Source of the DNA: Fibrobacter sp. UBA4223
Lineage (GTDB): Bacteria > Fibrobacterota > Fibrobacteria > Fibrobacterales > Fibrobacteraceae
DNA: 64,000 bases
Reading direction: 5' to 3'
NCBI GenBank assembly: GCA_002382975.1
Contig: DFTB01000016.1
Coordinates: 73,999 to 137,998, forward strand
The position numbers and the translations under genes were made by a program. This document shows positions 28,577 to 37,737 of the stretch, one piece after another (positions within the stretch are counted from its first letter, which is position 1; each line of letters begins with the position of its first letter). The notes under the pieces are model-generated. The model was not told the DNA's origin and made no database searches. It was given only the letters and a program-made list of their open reading frames with translations.

Positions 28577-29350
28577 CTATCCCCGGGTAAGCCTGAACGA
28601 AAGGGATATCACATTATCATCATCGTGGGAGTCCACCGTATTCCAGACCAGGCCAGTCCGAGCATAGCCAAGGCTCACACCAATGGACAAGTGGTCGTTC
28701 ATCCACCAGTCCTTGCCCAGTTCCACCTGGAAGGCCGTTCCCGAATTGAAACTGACATCACGGGAACCTCCGTTGATCAGAGTTACAAACGCAGCATAAC
28801 CAACGGAACCTCCCAAAAAGAATCCGTTCAGGGCCGAATTCTTGTCGCGGAAAGGATAAATCGTGGAACCGAAACCGATGTAGGTCCTGAAATTATAGCC
28901 GTCAGAGGATTCCATCTCCTTGGTTTCGTCTTCGGTCACCTGCGCGGGGCATTTTTCATCGGCATCGCAAAACACACGATATTCCCGGTAACCGTAGTCC
29001 ATTGTTCCCGTAAAGAATCCCAAATTGAAAACCGTGTGGAAGGCAATCAGGTTGGCAAAAGCCGTACCGAACTTGAATTCAAAGACAGGGAATGTTCCGC
29101 CGTAGTACTCAAAATAATCTACATCGCGATTCCGGTAATCACTCCCGTAACCATCGTTGTAATGATCATGCTCTTCTTTGCTGTTCTTGTACCAGTTGTA
29201 GGCCGCTCCGAATGACACGCTGTTGTAAAACCCGCGATGCTCGCGAGGGGCGGGCTTGGCGACAGTCGGTTCCGAAGGCGCAGATTCAGACTGGGCAAAA
29301 ACCAGGCCCGCCACCATCAAGACTATAATCTCAAACAATTTACTTTTCAT
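28577..29350 (-). CDS. Exported envelope protein, tandem paralog
   Basis: 257 residues. Signal peptide (LFEIIVLMVAGLVFA), then PREHRGFYNSVSFGAAYNW; ends ISLSFRLTRG. Beta-barrel-like pattern and the shared motifs STIYPFRDKNSALNGFFLGG and LGKDWWMNDHLSIGVSLGYA link it to the following gene. It has a two-Cys loop (CDADEKC) the neighbour lacks. Probably the first gene of a two-gene operon. Function unknown. Confidence 0.78.
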   Translation of the reverse strand: MKSKLFEIIVLMVAGLVFAQSESAPSEPTVAKPAPREHRGFYNSVSFGAAYNWYKNSKEEHDHYNDGYGSDYRNRDVDYFEYYGGTFPVFEFKFGTAFANLIAFHTVFNLGFFTGTMDYGYREYRVFCDADEKCPAQVTEDETKEMESSDGYNFRTYIGFGSTIYPFRDKNSALNGFFLGGSVGYAAFVTLINGGSRDVSFNSGTAFQVELGKDWWMNDHLSIGVSLGYARTGLVWNTVDSHDDDNVISLSFRLTRG

Positions 29351-29395
29351 GAAACTCCCCTTAAAAACGGCAGTAATATAGTAAATGAGTGATGA

Positions 29396-29460
29396 GTGGT
29401 GAGGTTGTAGGCCGTAGGTTGTAGGTCGTAGGTTGTAGGTCGTAGGTATTAGGGTTGATG
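29396..29460. repeat. GTAGGTTGTAGGTCGTAGG repeat tract
   Basis: Seven-nt words GTAGGTT/GTAGGTC repeat about seven times upstream of the GH116 gene; this is the G-rich complement of the CCTACAACCTA tracts seen elsewhere. Confidence 0.8.
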
Positions 29461-29527
29461 CGGTCGGCTCTAACCTCTTATTTACTATCTTTCCATACCA
29501 TAAAAAACCTTAATACGGACATTCACT

Positions 29528-32500
29528 ATGAGCATCAAAGATTACCTCGCCGGCGCCAAACAGGCCGGTTCCGTCCAGAAGCTGATGACCCCGGGCCTCG
29601 CCGTGGAATTTATCCAGCCCTGGTACACCCCGCTTTCTACGACCCCTTCTACCACGGGTATTGCTGTCGGCGGTATCGGCTCCACATTCACCGCAACGCC
29701 TGCTGGCACCACTCCCGTGATGAACGTGATGCCGGGCGTGCAGGTCCGCACCGAAAAGCCCTCTGACCTCCGTTTCAACAACTTCTTCTTCAAGGAAGCG
29801 GTCTTAAGCGCAAGGGCACCCCTTGTGATTGGCAACTTCGCCGCATTCGGCATCTACAACAACAACTTCCCGCTCCTCGATGCAAACGGCGCGCGCGTTT
29901 TCGGCGATGCCGACATGAAGGACCAGAAGAAGGCAGAAGCCAAGCTCAACAAGGTTCTTGCCGACAAGACTCTTTTGGCAACGAACAAGGCCGCCTTTGA
30001 ACGCTGGCACATCCAGTTCAGCGACCGCACCCAGGCTTTGATTGCTGCAGGCAAGGACACCGCCGCCATCAACCGCGCCGTTCTCATTGATTTCTTCGAT
30101 GGCATGATTGGTGAAAAGGCAGCCCGCGAAGGCGCCCTCACCGCCGCCTGGGCAAACGACTCCGAATTCCTCGGCCAGCCGGGCTACGACGCCGCCAAGA
30201 TGAAATATACCGCCCTCTACCCCGTGAGCGAAACCGTTTACGAAGGCAAGGGTGTCGCTATCACCAAGACCCAGTCCAGCTACGTGACCCCGGGTGATGA
30301 ACGCCTCTCCAGCCTCCCCGTGAACGCCACCGTGTTCACTCTCGAAAATAACACCAAGGAAACCCGCGAAGTGACGATTGTCCAGATTCAGGACAGCATC
30401 ACGGGTTACATGGCCAAGAAGGACCGCCAGGGCGTTCAGGACTCCAGTTTTGTGCTGGTGCCGTCTGCTCGTTTCCCGAAGGGCGTGCAGTTTGACAAGG
30501 AACTCAAGGATGGCCGCTCTGTGCGCGGTATCGAATTTTTCAACGAAAAGGCTCTCGCCGAAAGCGACTTCAACGGTTGCATGGGCGTGTCCGTCGCCTG
30601 GAACAAGAAGGATAACCTGAACGTTTCCGTGAAGCCCATGTTCTACCAGGACGATGCCGCCTCTGTGCTGAAGGGCGCTCTCCAGAGCGGTCGCGTTGCA
30701 GGCTCTTGGGTCAAGAACGTTTACAGCGGTCGTGAAACGATTGCAGGCGCCGTCGCCGTGACTGCCGTTTTGAAGCCGAAGCAGAAGGTCAGCTTCCAGT
30801 TCAACCTGGTGCTGGATTTTCCCGAAATCAAGCTGAACAAGCTCACTTCCACCAAGAAGTACACCGCTTTCTTCCCAGAAGCATACGGCCGTGTGGGTGC
30901 CGTTCTGGAAGAAGCCCTCGCCGCCGACAAGAACTTTGACGCTCGCCTCAAGGCATTCGAAGCACTCGTGCCGAAGAAGGCCGTGGCCAAGCTCTACAAG
31001 ACCGCCGCCAAGCAGGCCGAATTCAAGAGCCTCGCTATCAACACCCTCAGCTTCCTCGCCGAAGCCACCGTGTGGGACAAGGACGACCGTTTCTTGGTTC
31101 GCGAATGCGCCGACTATCCGTTCTTCAACTCCCTGGACGTTTACTTCTACGGAAGCTTCAGCCTGATGGCCCTGATGCCGCGCCTCGACGGCGTAGTGAT
31201 GAAGCGCTTCGGCGACGCCATTCTCGCCGTAAACAACAACCGCCGCCGCCACCACGAATATGTGAACCTCCCCTACGCCGACCTCCCGGACCCGAAACTG
31301 GAAGGTCCCCGCGCCGTTCGTGGTGCCGTGATTCACGACCTGGGAAGTCCCTTCGATGCCGAACCCGATGCCTACGACTGGCACAACGTGAAGGAATGGA
31401 AGGATCTCGCTCCGAAGTATGTTTTGATGGTTCTCCGTCATTACGTGAAGACGCAGGACAAGCAGAACTTGCAGGATTGCAAGGAAGCTGTCTATGCCGC
31501 CATGCAGTACCTCGAGAAGATGGTGAACGAGGGCGAAAACTTCCCGCTCACCCACGGTACCGACGACACCTTCGACAACCTCTCCAGCCACGGCATTTCC
31601 GTGTACTGCGGTAGCCTCTGGATTGCTGGCCTCCGCGCTGCAGCAAAGATTGCCGAAATCCTCGGCGACAAGGCACAAGCCGACACCTGGAACGCGAAGG
31701 CCGACGCCGCCAACAAGGAATTCGAGGTCGCCCTGTGGGACGAAGCCGAAGGCTACTACCACTTCTTCGTGACCCCGATGGAAGCGAAGGACGTTGTAGC
31801 TGACAAGCTCCCGCAACTCGCCGACGCCATCAAGGATACGCTCGCCATCGACGGCACCAACGTGAAGGCAGCCCTCAAGACCATCAACGAATGGCTGAAC
31901 TCCGGCAAGATTCCGAGCGACGTGGAGCTTTCCAAGAACGAACTCCGCGGCCTCAAGAAGGCATGGCTCACCGCCCAGTGCAAGGACGCATTCACTGCCA
32001 GCTGGAACGCAAAGATTGCGAACGACTGCGACGACGTATTCGCCGACACGATGCTCGCCGACACGTATCTCCGTCTGCTCGACCTCAAGCCCATCAGCGA
32101 CGAGAAGAAGGCGAAAGCCAACCTGCTCCGCGTCTACAACACGAACTACAAGGCCAACAGCCCGCTCATCGGTGCCGCCAACCTGGTTCGTAAGGACGGC
32201 TCTCCGCTGGATGAATTCAACTTCCAGGCTCACGACGTATGGATCGGCATCCAGTACAGCATTATGTGCGCCATGATGCACCACGGCCTCGAAAAGCAGG
32301 CTGCTGACATGGGTGACTCCATGATCCGCAACCTCTACGAAGAAGCCCGCATCCCGTTCGCTGCACCGGAAGGATTCAACGGTTCCTGCCGCCTGCACCC
32401 GGAAGCGCTGGTGAAGGCCTTCGGCCTCAGCGCTACCGCCGCCGACAAGATGCACAAGGAACTCCTGAAGAAGGGCGCCCTGCTTGCAGATTCCCGCATC

Positions 32501-32671
32501 AGCCCGAAGCTCCCGCGCAACCTGCCCGCCTTCACCAAGGCATTCGGCAGCATCGCGAAGGCCAACAAGGTTGAAGCAAGCGCGCTATTCATGCTGCTCC
32601 ACAGCACGGCACTCAAGTACACCGCCGGCAAGTACTTCCGCCCCGGCATGGTGTTCGCTTTGGTGTGGTAG
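29528..32671 (+). CDS. GH116-type glycoside hydrolase (GBA2-like)
   Basis: 1047 residues, no signal peptide, so cytoplasmic. The N-terminal half is beta-rich with the GIAVGGIGSTFTATPAGTTP segment that corresponds to the GGIGxG region of GBA2-like enzymes. The C-terminal (alpha/alpha)6 domain has ECADYPFFNSLDVYFYGSFS (probable nucleophile Glu), VIHDLGSP...YDWHN, THGTDDTFDNLSSHGISVYCGSLW (probable acid/base Asp), DTMLADTYLRL and DVWIGIQYS...MIRNLYEEARIPFAAPEGFN, the successive conserved blocks of GH116. Family members are beta-glucosidases, xylosidases or glucosylceramidases. An intracellular enzyme that trims imported beta-linked oligosaccharides fits a fibre degrader; the exact substrate is not known. 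Confidence 0.85.
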   Translation: MSIKDYLAGAKQAGSVQKLMTPGLAVEFIQPWYTPLSTTPSTTGIAVGGIGSTFTATPAGTTPVMNVMPGVQVRTEKPSDLRFNNFFFKEAVLSARAPLVIGNFAAFGIYNNNFPLLDANGARVFGDADMKDQKKAEAKLNKVLADKTLLATNKAAFERWHIQFSDRTQALIAAGKDTAAINRAVLIDFFDGMIGEKAAREGALTAAWANDSEFLGQPGYDAAKMKYTALYPVSETVYEGKGVAITKTQSSYVTPGDERLSSLPVNATVFTLENNTKETREVTIVQIQDSITGYMAKKDRQGVQDSSFVLVPSARFPKGVQFDKELKDGRSVRGIEFFNEKALAESDFNGCMGVSVAWNKKDNLNVSVKPMFYQDDAASVLKGALQSGRVAGSWVKNVYSGRETIAGAVAVTAVLKPKQKVSFQFNLVLDFPEIKLNKLTSTKKYTAFFPEAYGRVGAVLEEALAADKNFDARLKAFEALVPKKAVAKLYKTAAKQAEFKSLAINTLSFLAEATVWDKDDRFLVRECADYPFFNSLDVYFYGSFSLMALMPRLDGVVMKRFGDAILAVNNNRRRHHEYVNLPYADLPDPKLEGPRAVRGAVIHDLGSPFDAEPDAYDWHNVKEWKDLAPKYVLMVLRHYVKTQDKQNLQDCKEAVYAAMQYLEKMVNEGENFPLTHGTDDTFDNLSSHGISVYCGSLWIAGLRAAAKIAEILGDKAQADTWNAKADAANKEFEVALWDEAEGYYHFFVTPMEAKDVVADKLPQLADAIKDTLAIDGTNVKAALKTINEWLNSGKIPSDVELSKNELRGLKKAWLTAQCKDAFTASWNAKIANDCDDVFADTMLADTYLRLLDLKPISDEKKAKANLLRVYNTNYKANSPLIGAANLVRKDGSPLDEFNFQAHDVWIGIQYSIMCAMMHHGLEKQAADMGDSMIRNLYEEARIPFAAPEGFNGSCRLHPEALVKAFGLSATAADKMHKELLKKGALLADSRISPKLPRNLPAFTKAFGSIAKANKVEASALFMLLHSTALKYTAGKYFRPGMVFALVW

Positions 32672-32693
32672 CCGTCGCCCTCGACGCGTAATT

Positions 32694-32722
32694 GTCATCC
32701 CCGCGAAAGCGGGGATCTCCAT
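32694..32722. repeat. GTCATCCCCGCG-type palindromic repeat
   Basis: TGTCATCCCCGCGAAAGCGG then GGATCTCC; the same palindrome with a CGCAGGCGG centre is in the rplT 3' UTR copies and, in variant form, at 51905. Confidence 0.8.
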
Positions 32723-32733
32723 AAACTTTAAAC

Positions 32734-32760
32734 AGGTGTCCCAGCGGGGCACCTTTTTTT
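32734..32760 (+). terminator. Terminator after the GH116 gene
   Basis: AGGTGTCCC, AGC loop, GGGGCACCT, followed by TTTTTT. Confidence 0.9.
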
Positions 32761-32766
32761 ATTCCA

Positions 32767-33471
32767 TCATTTTGTAACAATCCTCATCCTGTTACCCTGA
32801 TTAATTCTGTCGTCAATAACAAGAAGATTGGCCTGATCAAAAGGCGAAACCAATTTTATCTTGAACGCGAACTGTGACATACAGGTACAATCAGAACTTG
32901 ACGTAGCCGTCTCAACAACAGGCTTTACATGCATCTCCGTTTCGTCCATGGTCACTTCAAGAGTAGGCTTGAGCAACTGCCTTGTCATTCCGGCAAAGCC
33001 GCCTATCTCTTCGCAAGGCATTCTCACATTTTGCACAAGGTATGTAGCTGAATCATTTTCAACAGTCATGATGGCAACAGGCGGTAAAGCCTGATCACCG
33101 CCAGAATCACCGTCCAAAATGACATCGCCCGACGAATTGTTGTTCTGGCAAGAACCGCCCATGTTGTCCACCACCTGACAGGGAACATCGTCACTCGCCG
33201 AAGAAGATTCAGCTACCGTACTAGATTCTGGGCCTGCCTCACTTGATTCCGGATTAGCGCCACTCGACTCTGGAACCACCGCAGACGAAGACTCCCCAGT
33301 GGATTCGGCAGAAGATTCTGCAACTTGCGCACTGGAAGATTCCTCCGCCAAGCTGGACGACTCGGCAATTCCTGAACTAGATGACAGTTCCGGCCCTGTC
33401 GAAGACGACTCTTTTCCACAAGCCCAAAGCACTAGCGACAACGCAGCACTCATTGCCAGTATATTTTTCAT
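32767..33471 (-). CDS. Ser-rich lipoprotein
   Basis: 234 residues. Signal ending VLWAC gives a lipidated Cys18. Residues 20-95 are a Ser/Glu/Ala-rich linker with repeated SSS clusters, a hallmark of Fibrobacter surface proteins. The C-terminal 140 residues contain six Cys (PCQVV, GSCQN, MPCEE, DCTCMS), probably disulfide-linked, and no domain I recognise. It is alone, between two terminators. Function unknown. Confidence 0.75.
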   Translation of the reverse strand: MKNILAMSAALSLVLWACGKESSSTGPELSSSSGIAESSSLAEESSSAQVAESSAESTGESSSAVVPESSGANPESSEAGPESSTVAESSSASDDVPCQVVDNMGGSCQNNNSSGDVILDGDSGGDQALPPVAIMTVENDSATYLVQNVRMPCEEIGGFAGMTRQLLKPTLEVTMDETEMHVKPVVETATSSSDCTCMSQFAFKIKLVSPFDQANLLVIDDRINQGNRMRIVTK

Positions 33472-33499
33472 AATGCGCCTCCCTATCTATTCTCAATAT

Positions 33500-33530
33500 A
33501 AAAAAAGAAACCCCGCTTGCGCGAGGTCTC
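33500..33530 (-). terminator. Terminator after the pentapeptide-repeat gene
   Basis: Minus strand: GAGACCTCGC, GCAA loop, GCGGGGTTTC (ten pairs with wobbles), then TTTTTTT. Confidence 0.88.
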
Positions 33531-33551
33531 AAATCCGTTAATCAGGAACGA

Positions 33552-34976
33552 CTAGAAATCGTCATCGTCAGAGTGTTTTTTCTTCTTTTTCTTTTTCTTC
33601 TTAGGCATGGCGTCTTCGGCAACCTTGTCTCCCTGCTTCTTGTTCACCACCACTTCGGCAGCCTTTTCACCGGGCTTGGTGAAGCCGAACTGACGGGGGT
33701 CAAAGCCCTTGGGGAACTTGGTCTTGTTGTCGTAGATAACGCGTTTTGCAGTGAACTTTTCAATCTTCGCGTTGCTCAGGTCGGCACCGGAGAAGTCCAC
33801 GTCTTCCATCTTGGTATCGGCGTCGATCTTGACACCCTGGAGGTTCGCATTCAAGAAGCTCACCTTGATGAGCTTTGCACCGGCAAGGCTCGTGCCAGAC
33901 ATCTGGGCCAGCTGGAAGTCGGAGCGTTCGATGGTGGAGTTGGCGAAGTTGCTCTTGGTGAGATCGGCCTTATCGAAGATGCTCTTGAAGATGTAGGCAC
34001 CGTCGAAGACGCTCTTCACCAGGTCGGCTTCCTTGAAGATGTTCTTTTCAACAGAGGCGTCGTAGAAAGAGGCCTTGCCGAGCTTGGCCTTTTCGAAGTC
34101 GTTCTTGGCCACGGAACTCTTGTCGAACACCACGCCGGTCAAGTCCTGCTTGCCGAACTGCATGTTCTTCACTGTAGCCTGGGCGAACTTGGCACGCTGG
34201 AGCTGGGTCTTGGACAGGTCCACGTCGTTAAAGGTGGTCAGGGAGAGGTCAGCGTCCTGCATGTTCACGTTCTTGAATTCGGCACCGCTGAACTCGGCCT
34301 GAGAAAGACCTGCCTTCACAAAGATAACGTCCACCAGGTCCGTGCCCTTGAAGTTGGCGGCAATCAGGTTACAACCCGTAAAGTCCGTGTGGTTCAGGGT
34401 AGCCTTGCGGAAGTCGCTGTTAGCCATCAAGGAACGGGCGAAGTTGGTGTTGGTGAGGTTAGCCTTGGAGAAATCGGCACGGGTAAGGTCCACTTCGTTC
34501 ACGGAGGCCATGGTCATGTCTGACTTGCTGAAGTCCGTTTCTTCGGAGACCTTCATCATGTCAAGACGAGCATTCTTAAGATTGGTCTTGGGGAACTGGC
34601 TGTCCAGGAGCGTTGCACGGTAGAGGTTGGCCTCTTCCATGTCGGCACCTTCGAAGCTGGAGCTACGGATGTCGGCACCGCTGATGACCACGCCCTTGAG
34701 TACGGCATTGTTGAAGTTCGCTTCGCTAATCACGGCGTTCTGGAAAGACACGCCGGAGAGGTTCGCACCCTTGAAGTTCGGCTTTTCGCCAGCGGCACGC
34801 TGGAAGTCCGTAACGTTCTTGACTGCCTTGGCATTGCTGAAATTAAAGCCGTCAATACGCTTGTCGCGGAAAGAAATGTTGAGGTCCTTGCCGGACCATT
34901 CACTCTGAGCAAAGCCGCTCATGGCAAGTGCGCCCACAAGGCAAAGGCCAAACTTCGAAATTTTCATCATATTCAT
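33552..34976 (-). CDS. Exported pentapeptide-repeat protein
   Basis: 474 residues from ATG 34976, eight nt after AGGGA; a GTG six nt further up is also open. Signal peptide ISKFGLCLVGALAMSGFAQS. From about residue 60 to 420 the chain is an almost unbroken run of A(D/N/K)(L/F)xx pentapeptides (e.g. ANLYRATLLDSQFPKTNLKN, ADLTKSNFANSTIERSDF), which should form a right-handed quadrilateral beta-helix of roughly 18 coils. The end is a polylysine stretch followed by HSDDDDF. Function of exported members is unknown; no transmembrane segment besides the signal is seen. Confidence 0.9.
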   Translation of the reverse strand: MNMMKISKFGLCLVGALAMSGFAQSEWSGKDLNISFRDKRIDGFNFSNAKAVKNVTDFQRAAGEKPNFKGANLSGVSFQNAVISEANFNNAVLKGVVISGADIRSSSFEGADMEEANLYRATLLDSQFPKTNLKNARLDMMKVSEETDFSKSDMTMASVNEVDLTRADFSKANLTNTNFARSLMANSDFRKATLNHTDFTGCNLIAANFKGTDLVDVIFVKAGLSQAEFSGAEFKNVNMQDADLSLTTFNDVDLSKTQLQRAKFAQATVKNMQFGKQDLTGVVFDKSSVAKNDFEKAKLGKASFYDASVEKNIFKEADLVKSVFDGAYIFKSIFDKADLTKSNFANSTIERSDFQLAQMSGTSLAGAKLIKVSFLNANLQGVKIDADTKMEDVDFSGADLSNAKIEKFTAKRVIYDNKTKFPKGFDPRQFGFTKPGEKAAEVVVNKKQGDKVAEDAMPKKKKKKKKKHSDDDDF

Positions 34977-35044
34977 ATACACGTTCCCTTTATGGAAAAT
35001 CCAAAATAACGGATACCCCTAAAATAAATAAAAAAATTCAGATA

Positions 35045-35083
35045 AAGGCAAGAAAAATGTAAAACAATGCTATTTTTTGCCTT
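35045..35083 (+). promoter_or_regulatory. Hairpin directly before the FAD-oxidoreductase start
   Basis: AAGGCAAGAAAAA pairs with TTTTTTGCCTT across a 16-nt loop, ending three nt before the ATG at 35087. No ribosome site separates it from the start, so it may limit initiation, or act as an upstream terminator. Confidence 0.4.
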
Positions 35084-35086
35084 GAA

Positions 35087-36280
35087 ATGTCAAATTTCGC
35101 TCAAAAAGAGTACGATGTCATAGTCTGCGGGGCCGGTCCTGCCGGGCTGATGGCGGCCTGCACCCTAGGGTACTTGACCGGCACTGCCAGACGGATTCTT
35201 CTTTTGGACAAGAAAGCCCCCTGGAAGGAACCCATCTTTTGTGCAGAGGCTGTTTCTGCTGATAGGCTTGCGGCCCTTTGGCCCATTGACCCTGCCTTTG
35301 TGCGGGGCAAACTTTCGGGCATTTACTTTACCTCGCCCAAGCGTTACCGCGCCGAGTTCTACAGCAAGGACTGCGGCCTTATTCTCAACAGGGCCCTGTT
35401 CCACAAAAGCATCGCCGATTCTGCAAAGAACCACGGGGTAGAATGCCATTTTGACACCCTTATCCACAAGCTGGAACGCACCGAGACTGGCTGGAACATA
35501 GAGGTTTCGCAGGGCGACGAATCCGTCACCCTGTCGGCAAAGACCATCATTGACGCCTCGGGCCCCGGGTGCAGGCTCACCAGGAACATCGCCTGCCTTG
35601 ACGGAATCGAGTCCGGCGATACGGACCTGGAAACAGGGATTTTCGCCGTAGCAGACGGAATCAAGCACAGCCCCGAGCACATCGAGCTGTTCTTCGGTAG
35701 CGAATTCCAGGACGGTTACGGCTGGATTTTCCCCCGAGACGGCAAAGAAGTGAACATCGGTTTCGTGCTGGGCAAGACCGTAAAGAACGGAGAGCCCCTG
35801 CGCCAGAAACTCATGAATTTTATCGCCAAAAATTACCCGGAGGCGACAGTGAAGGCCGTCTATGGCGGCATGATCGCCTGCGGGCAGTCCGACAAGCCTC
35901 TCGCCAAGTGCGGGCTTTTCAAGGCGGGCGATGCCGCCAGCTGCGTGAACCCCATCAGCCGGTCGGGCATCGTGGAATCCCTGATCAGCGGAAAGATTGC
36001 CGCCGAAGCGGTGGACCAGTGGCTCAAGGACAGCGGAGAAAATCGAGAAGCCATCGAGGCCTCTACCCTCACCCGCTGGATGGAAGCCCTGGGCAAGAGC
36101 CACAAGCAAATCGCCAACGCCAAGGCGGGTTTCAACAGCATTACCGATGACCAGCTGGACAAGGCCGCCAAGCGGCTCTCCAGGCTGCCCCGCGAAAAAC
36201 AGACCCTGGTCCGCATTTTCTGGAACGTGCTCTGGTCCTGCCCCTCAGTCATCTGGAAAATGCGCTCGTTCTTGCGTTAA
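35087..36280 (+). CDS. FAD-dependent oxidoreductase, geranylgeranyl-reductase-like
   Basis: 397 residues. N-terminal FAD-binding motif YDVIVCGAGPAGLMAA, a second motif TIIDASGPGCR, and the C-terminal FAD motif GLFKAGDAASCVNPISRSGI place it in the geranylgeranyl reductase/PHBH-like flavoprotein group (COG0644). GYGWIFPRDGKEVNIGF is typical of that group. Such enzymes saturate isoprenoid chains or modify quinones and fatty acids; the substrate is unknown. It precedes sufE by nine nt and a one-helix membrane protein, forming a three-gene operon. Confidence 0.82.
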   Translation: MSNFAQKEYDVIVCGAGPAGLMAACTLGYLTGTARRILLLDKKAPWKEPIFCAEAVSADRLAALWPIDPAFVRGKLSGIYFTSPKRYRAEFYSKDCGLILNRALFHKSIADSAKNHGVECHFDTLIHKLERTETGWNIEVSQGDESVTLSAKTIIDASGPGCRLTRNIACLDGIESGDTDLETGIFAVADGIKHSPEHIELFFGSEFQDGYGWIFPRDGKEVNIGFVLGKTVKNGEPLRQKLMNFIAKNYPEATVKAVYGGMIACGQSDKPLAKCGLFKAGDAASCVNPISRSGIVESLISGKIAAEAVDQWLKDSGENREAIEASTLTRWMEALGKSHKQIANAKAGFNSITDDQLDKAAKRLSRLPREKQTLVRIFWNVLWSCPSVIWKMRSFLR

Positions 36281-36289
36281 GGTCGAACC

Positions 36290-36736
36290 ATGCCAGAATC
36301 TATCCAGGAACGACAAGACGCACTCCGGGCGAAATTCGCAAGCTTTACAGACGCCGACGGCAAGTGGGAATACCTGCTGACTCTCGCCCGCAACCACAAG
36401 GGAATGGACCCCGCCCTCAAGGCTGAAAAGTTTATCATCCAGGGCTGCGCCTCCACCATGTACTTGGTGCCGAACTTTAACGGCGAGGTCATCCATTTCG
36501 AAATGGACGTAGAAGGCGGAACCACCAACCCGCTGATTAGCCGTGGCCTTGGAGCGCTGGCATTACAGATTTACAACGACCAGACGCCGTCTGCTATTTT
36601 GTCTGTAAACCCGGAATTCTTTAGGGACATCGGCCTGAACGTAGGGCTCTCCCCCACCCGGAGCAACGGCTTTGCAAGCCTCGTGAAACAGATTTATTTA
36701 TATGCCCGCGTCTTTGACGCACTATCCAAAAGGTAA
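36290..36736 (+). CDS. sufE: SufE-family sulfur acceptor
   Basis: 148 residues. The motif FIIQGCASTMYLVP contains the sulfur-accepting Cys53, equivalent to Cys51 of E. coli SufE; GLGALALQIYNDQTP and the C-terminal SPTRSNGFASLVKQI also match. SufE takes persulfide from SufS and passes it to the SufBCD scaffold. The sufS gene is 27 kb away in this window (7788-9014). Tight spacing with both neighbours. Confidence 0.93.
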   Translation: MPESIQERQDALRAKFASFTDADGKWEYLLTLARNHKGMDPALKAEKFIIQGCASTMYLVPNFNGEVIHFEMDVEGGTTNPLISRGLGALALQIYNDQTPSAILSVNPEFFRDIGLNVGLSPTRSNGFASLVKQIYLYARVFDALSKR

Positions 36737-36745
36737 GGTAGAATC

Positions 36746-37348
36746 ATGTTCAGTTTCTTAAACGGAAAAAGCCCTTTTGACGAAGCAGAAGAAAAACTAG
36801 AAGCCGGGGAAACCGTCAACGGAAGGCCCAAGATGCCAAGCGGCCCTATCATGGGCTGGCAGGACGGACTCTTCTTGCTGGTGGTTATCGGCCTGATCGT
36901 GGGCGGCTACCAGTATTACCAGCATTCCAAGACCGAAAGCGCCGAGACCTTCGCCCGCTGCAATGCCCTTTTTGACGAGGCGGCCACGAACCCCGAAAAA
37001 TACCTGGATGCAGAAGCCTGCTTCGACAGCACTTGGGACCTGGGATTTGTAAGCGATACCATGGAAGTGCTCCGCCAGAACCGCATGGGCGAAATCCTGG
37101 ACAAGCGGAACGCCCAGAAGGATGTGCTGGAAGATGCCAAGGACGCTCTTAGCCAGAAGGATACTGCCAAGGCGGTGGAAATTGTCCGCGGTTACCAGGG
37201 GGCCATGTTCCTAAGGAACTACGACAAGGAAGACTGGGAAAAGATTGCGAAGTTCGAAGTTGCTGCTCCGGGCGATTCGAATGCCACGGCGGCTGATTCG
37301 AGCGCTACGACAGCAAACAACGGTGCAGCCGAAGCAAAGGCCCAGTAA
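36746..37348 (+). CDS. Single-span membrane protein of unknown function
   Basis: 200 residues. A charged N-terminus with GPIMGWQD precedes one transmembrane helix (GLFLLVVIGLIVGGYQYYQ, about residues 41-60); the rest is a soluble, mainly helical domain with two Cys (ARCNALF, AEACFDS), then an Ala/Ser/Thr-rich tail. Third gene of the FAD-oxidoreductase-sufE operon, nine nt after sufE. I do not recognise a family. Confidence 0.75.
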   Translation: MFSFLNGKSPFDEAEEKLEAGETVNGRPKMPSGPIMGWQDGLFLLVVIGLIVGGYQYYQHSKTESAETFARCNALFDEAATNPEKYLDAEACFDSTWDLGFVSDTMEVLRQNRMGEILDKRNAQKDVLEDAKDALSQKDTAKAVEIVRGYQGAMFLRNYDKEDWEKIAKFEVAAPGDSNATAADSSATTANNGAAEAKAQ

Positions 37349-37386
37349 CCGAGTTTAATCATTTTTGACAACATATATTATATATG

Positions 37387-37412
37387 AAAAGAGCGTCTAA
37401 TGGCGCCTTTTT
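37387..37412 (+). terminator. Probable terminator of the sufE operon
   Basis: AAAAGAGCGTC, TAAT loop, GGCGCCTTTTT: five firm pairs extended by A-T pairs, then T-run. A second AT hairpin (AAAAAATTGCA / TGCAATTTTTT, 37428-37455) follows and could act in either direction. Confidence 0.6.
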
Positions 37413-37477
37413 ATTACACGCAATGTAAAAAAATTGCATTTATTTGCAATTTTTTGAATTTTTTTTGAAGAGACCCC

Positions 37478-37506
37478 TTGCCGAGGTTAACTTGTATTGA
37501 TATCTT
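37478..37506 (+). promoter_or_regulatory. Promoter of the trpL-trpE transcript
   Basis: TTGCCG, 17-nt spacer, TATCTT. Only seven nt separate the -10 box from the leader-peptide ATG, so transcription would start at or next to the AUG. The trpB leader has the same arrangement (TTGCCA-17-TAAATT-7-ATG). Confidence 0.65.
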
Positions 37507-37513
37507 TGTGCCC

Positions 37514-37570
37514 ATGATGAACTTTGTGACATGTGCAACCCTTAACCGTCGTTGGTGGCGCGGACTCTAA
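37514..37570 (+). CDS. trpL: trp leader peptide upstream of trpE
   Basis: 18 codons: MMNFVTCATLNRRWWRGL, with tandem Trp codons at 14-15. It is followed by mutually exclusive hairpins, as in classical ribosome-mediated attenuation: stalling at the Trp codons when charged tRNA-Trp is scarce should favour the antiterminator and let transcription enter trpE. The start is ATG 37514, a second in-frame ATG follows at once. It is too short for routine gene calling. Confidence 0.9.
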   Translation: MMNFVTCATLNRRWWRGL

Positions 37571-37574
37571 CATA

Positions 37575-37648
37575 GAGCCCGGTATTTGTCGCAAATCACC
37601 CAAGATTTTAAGCAAAGGCTTCCGGACTCACGGAGGCCTTTCTCTTTT
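37575..37648 (+). promoter_or_regulatory. trpE attenuator (antiterminator and terminator)
   Basis: Terminator: AAAGGCTTCCG, GACTCA loop, CGGAGGCCTTT (11 pairs, one wobble), then TCTCTTTT. GAGCCCGG at 37575-37582, just past the leader stop, can pair with CCGGACTC (37622-37629) that contains part of the terminator's 5' arm and loop, giving the alternative antiterminator with one mismatch. Confidence 0.88.
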
Positions 37649-37737
37649 ACCAAAATCATTGAAATCCTCCGGAAACCAAAGCCTTTGCGAAACCCTAAAC
37701 CAGGAACGCAAACAAGTTTATAAACCAGAGGATCAAA

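Noticed and set aside
29804..32455. 883-codon open frame on the minus strand
   Set aside because: It is the antisense shadow of the GH116 gene, whose codon bias keeps the opposite frame open; no family motifs and no ribosome site.
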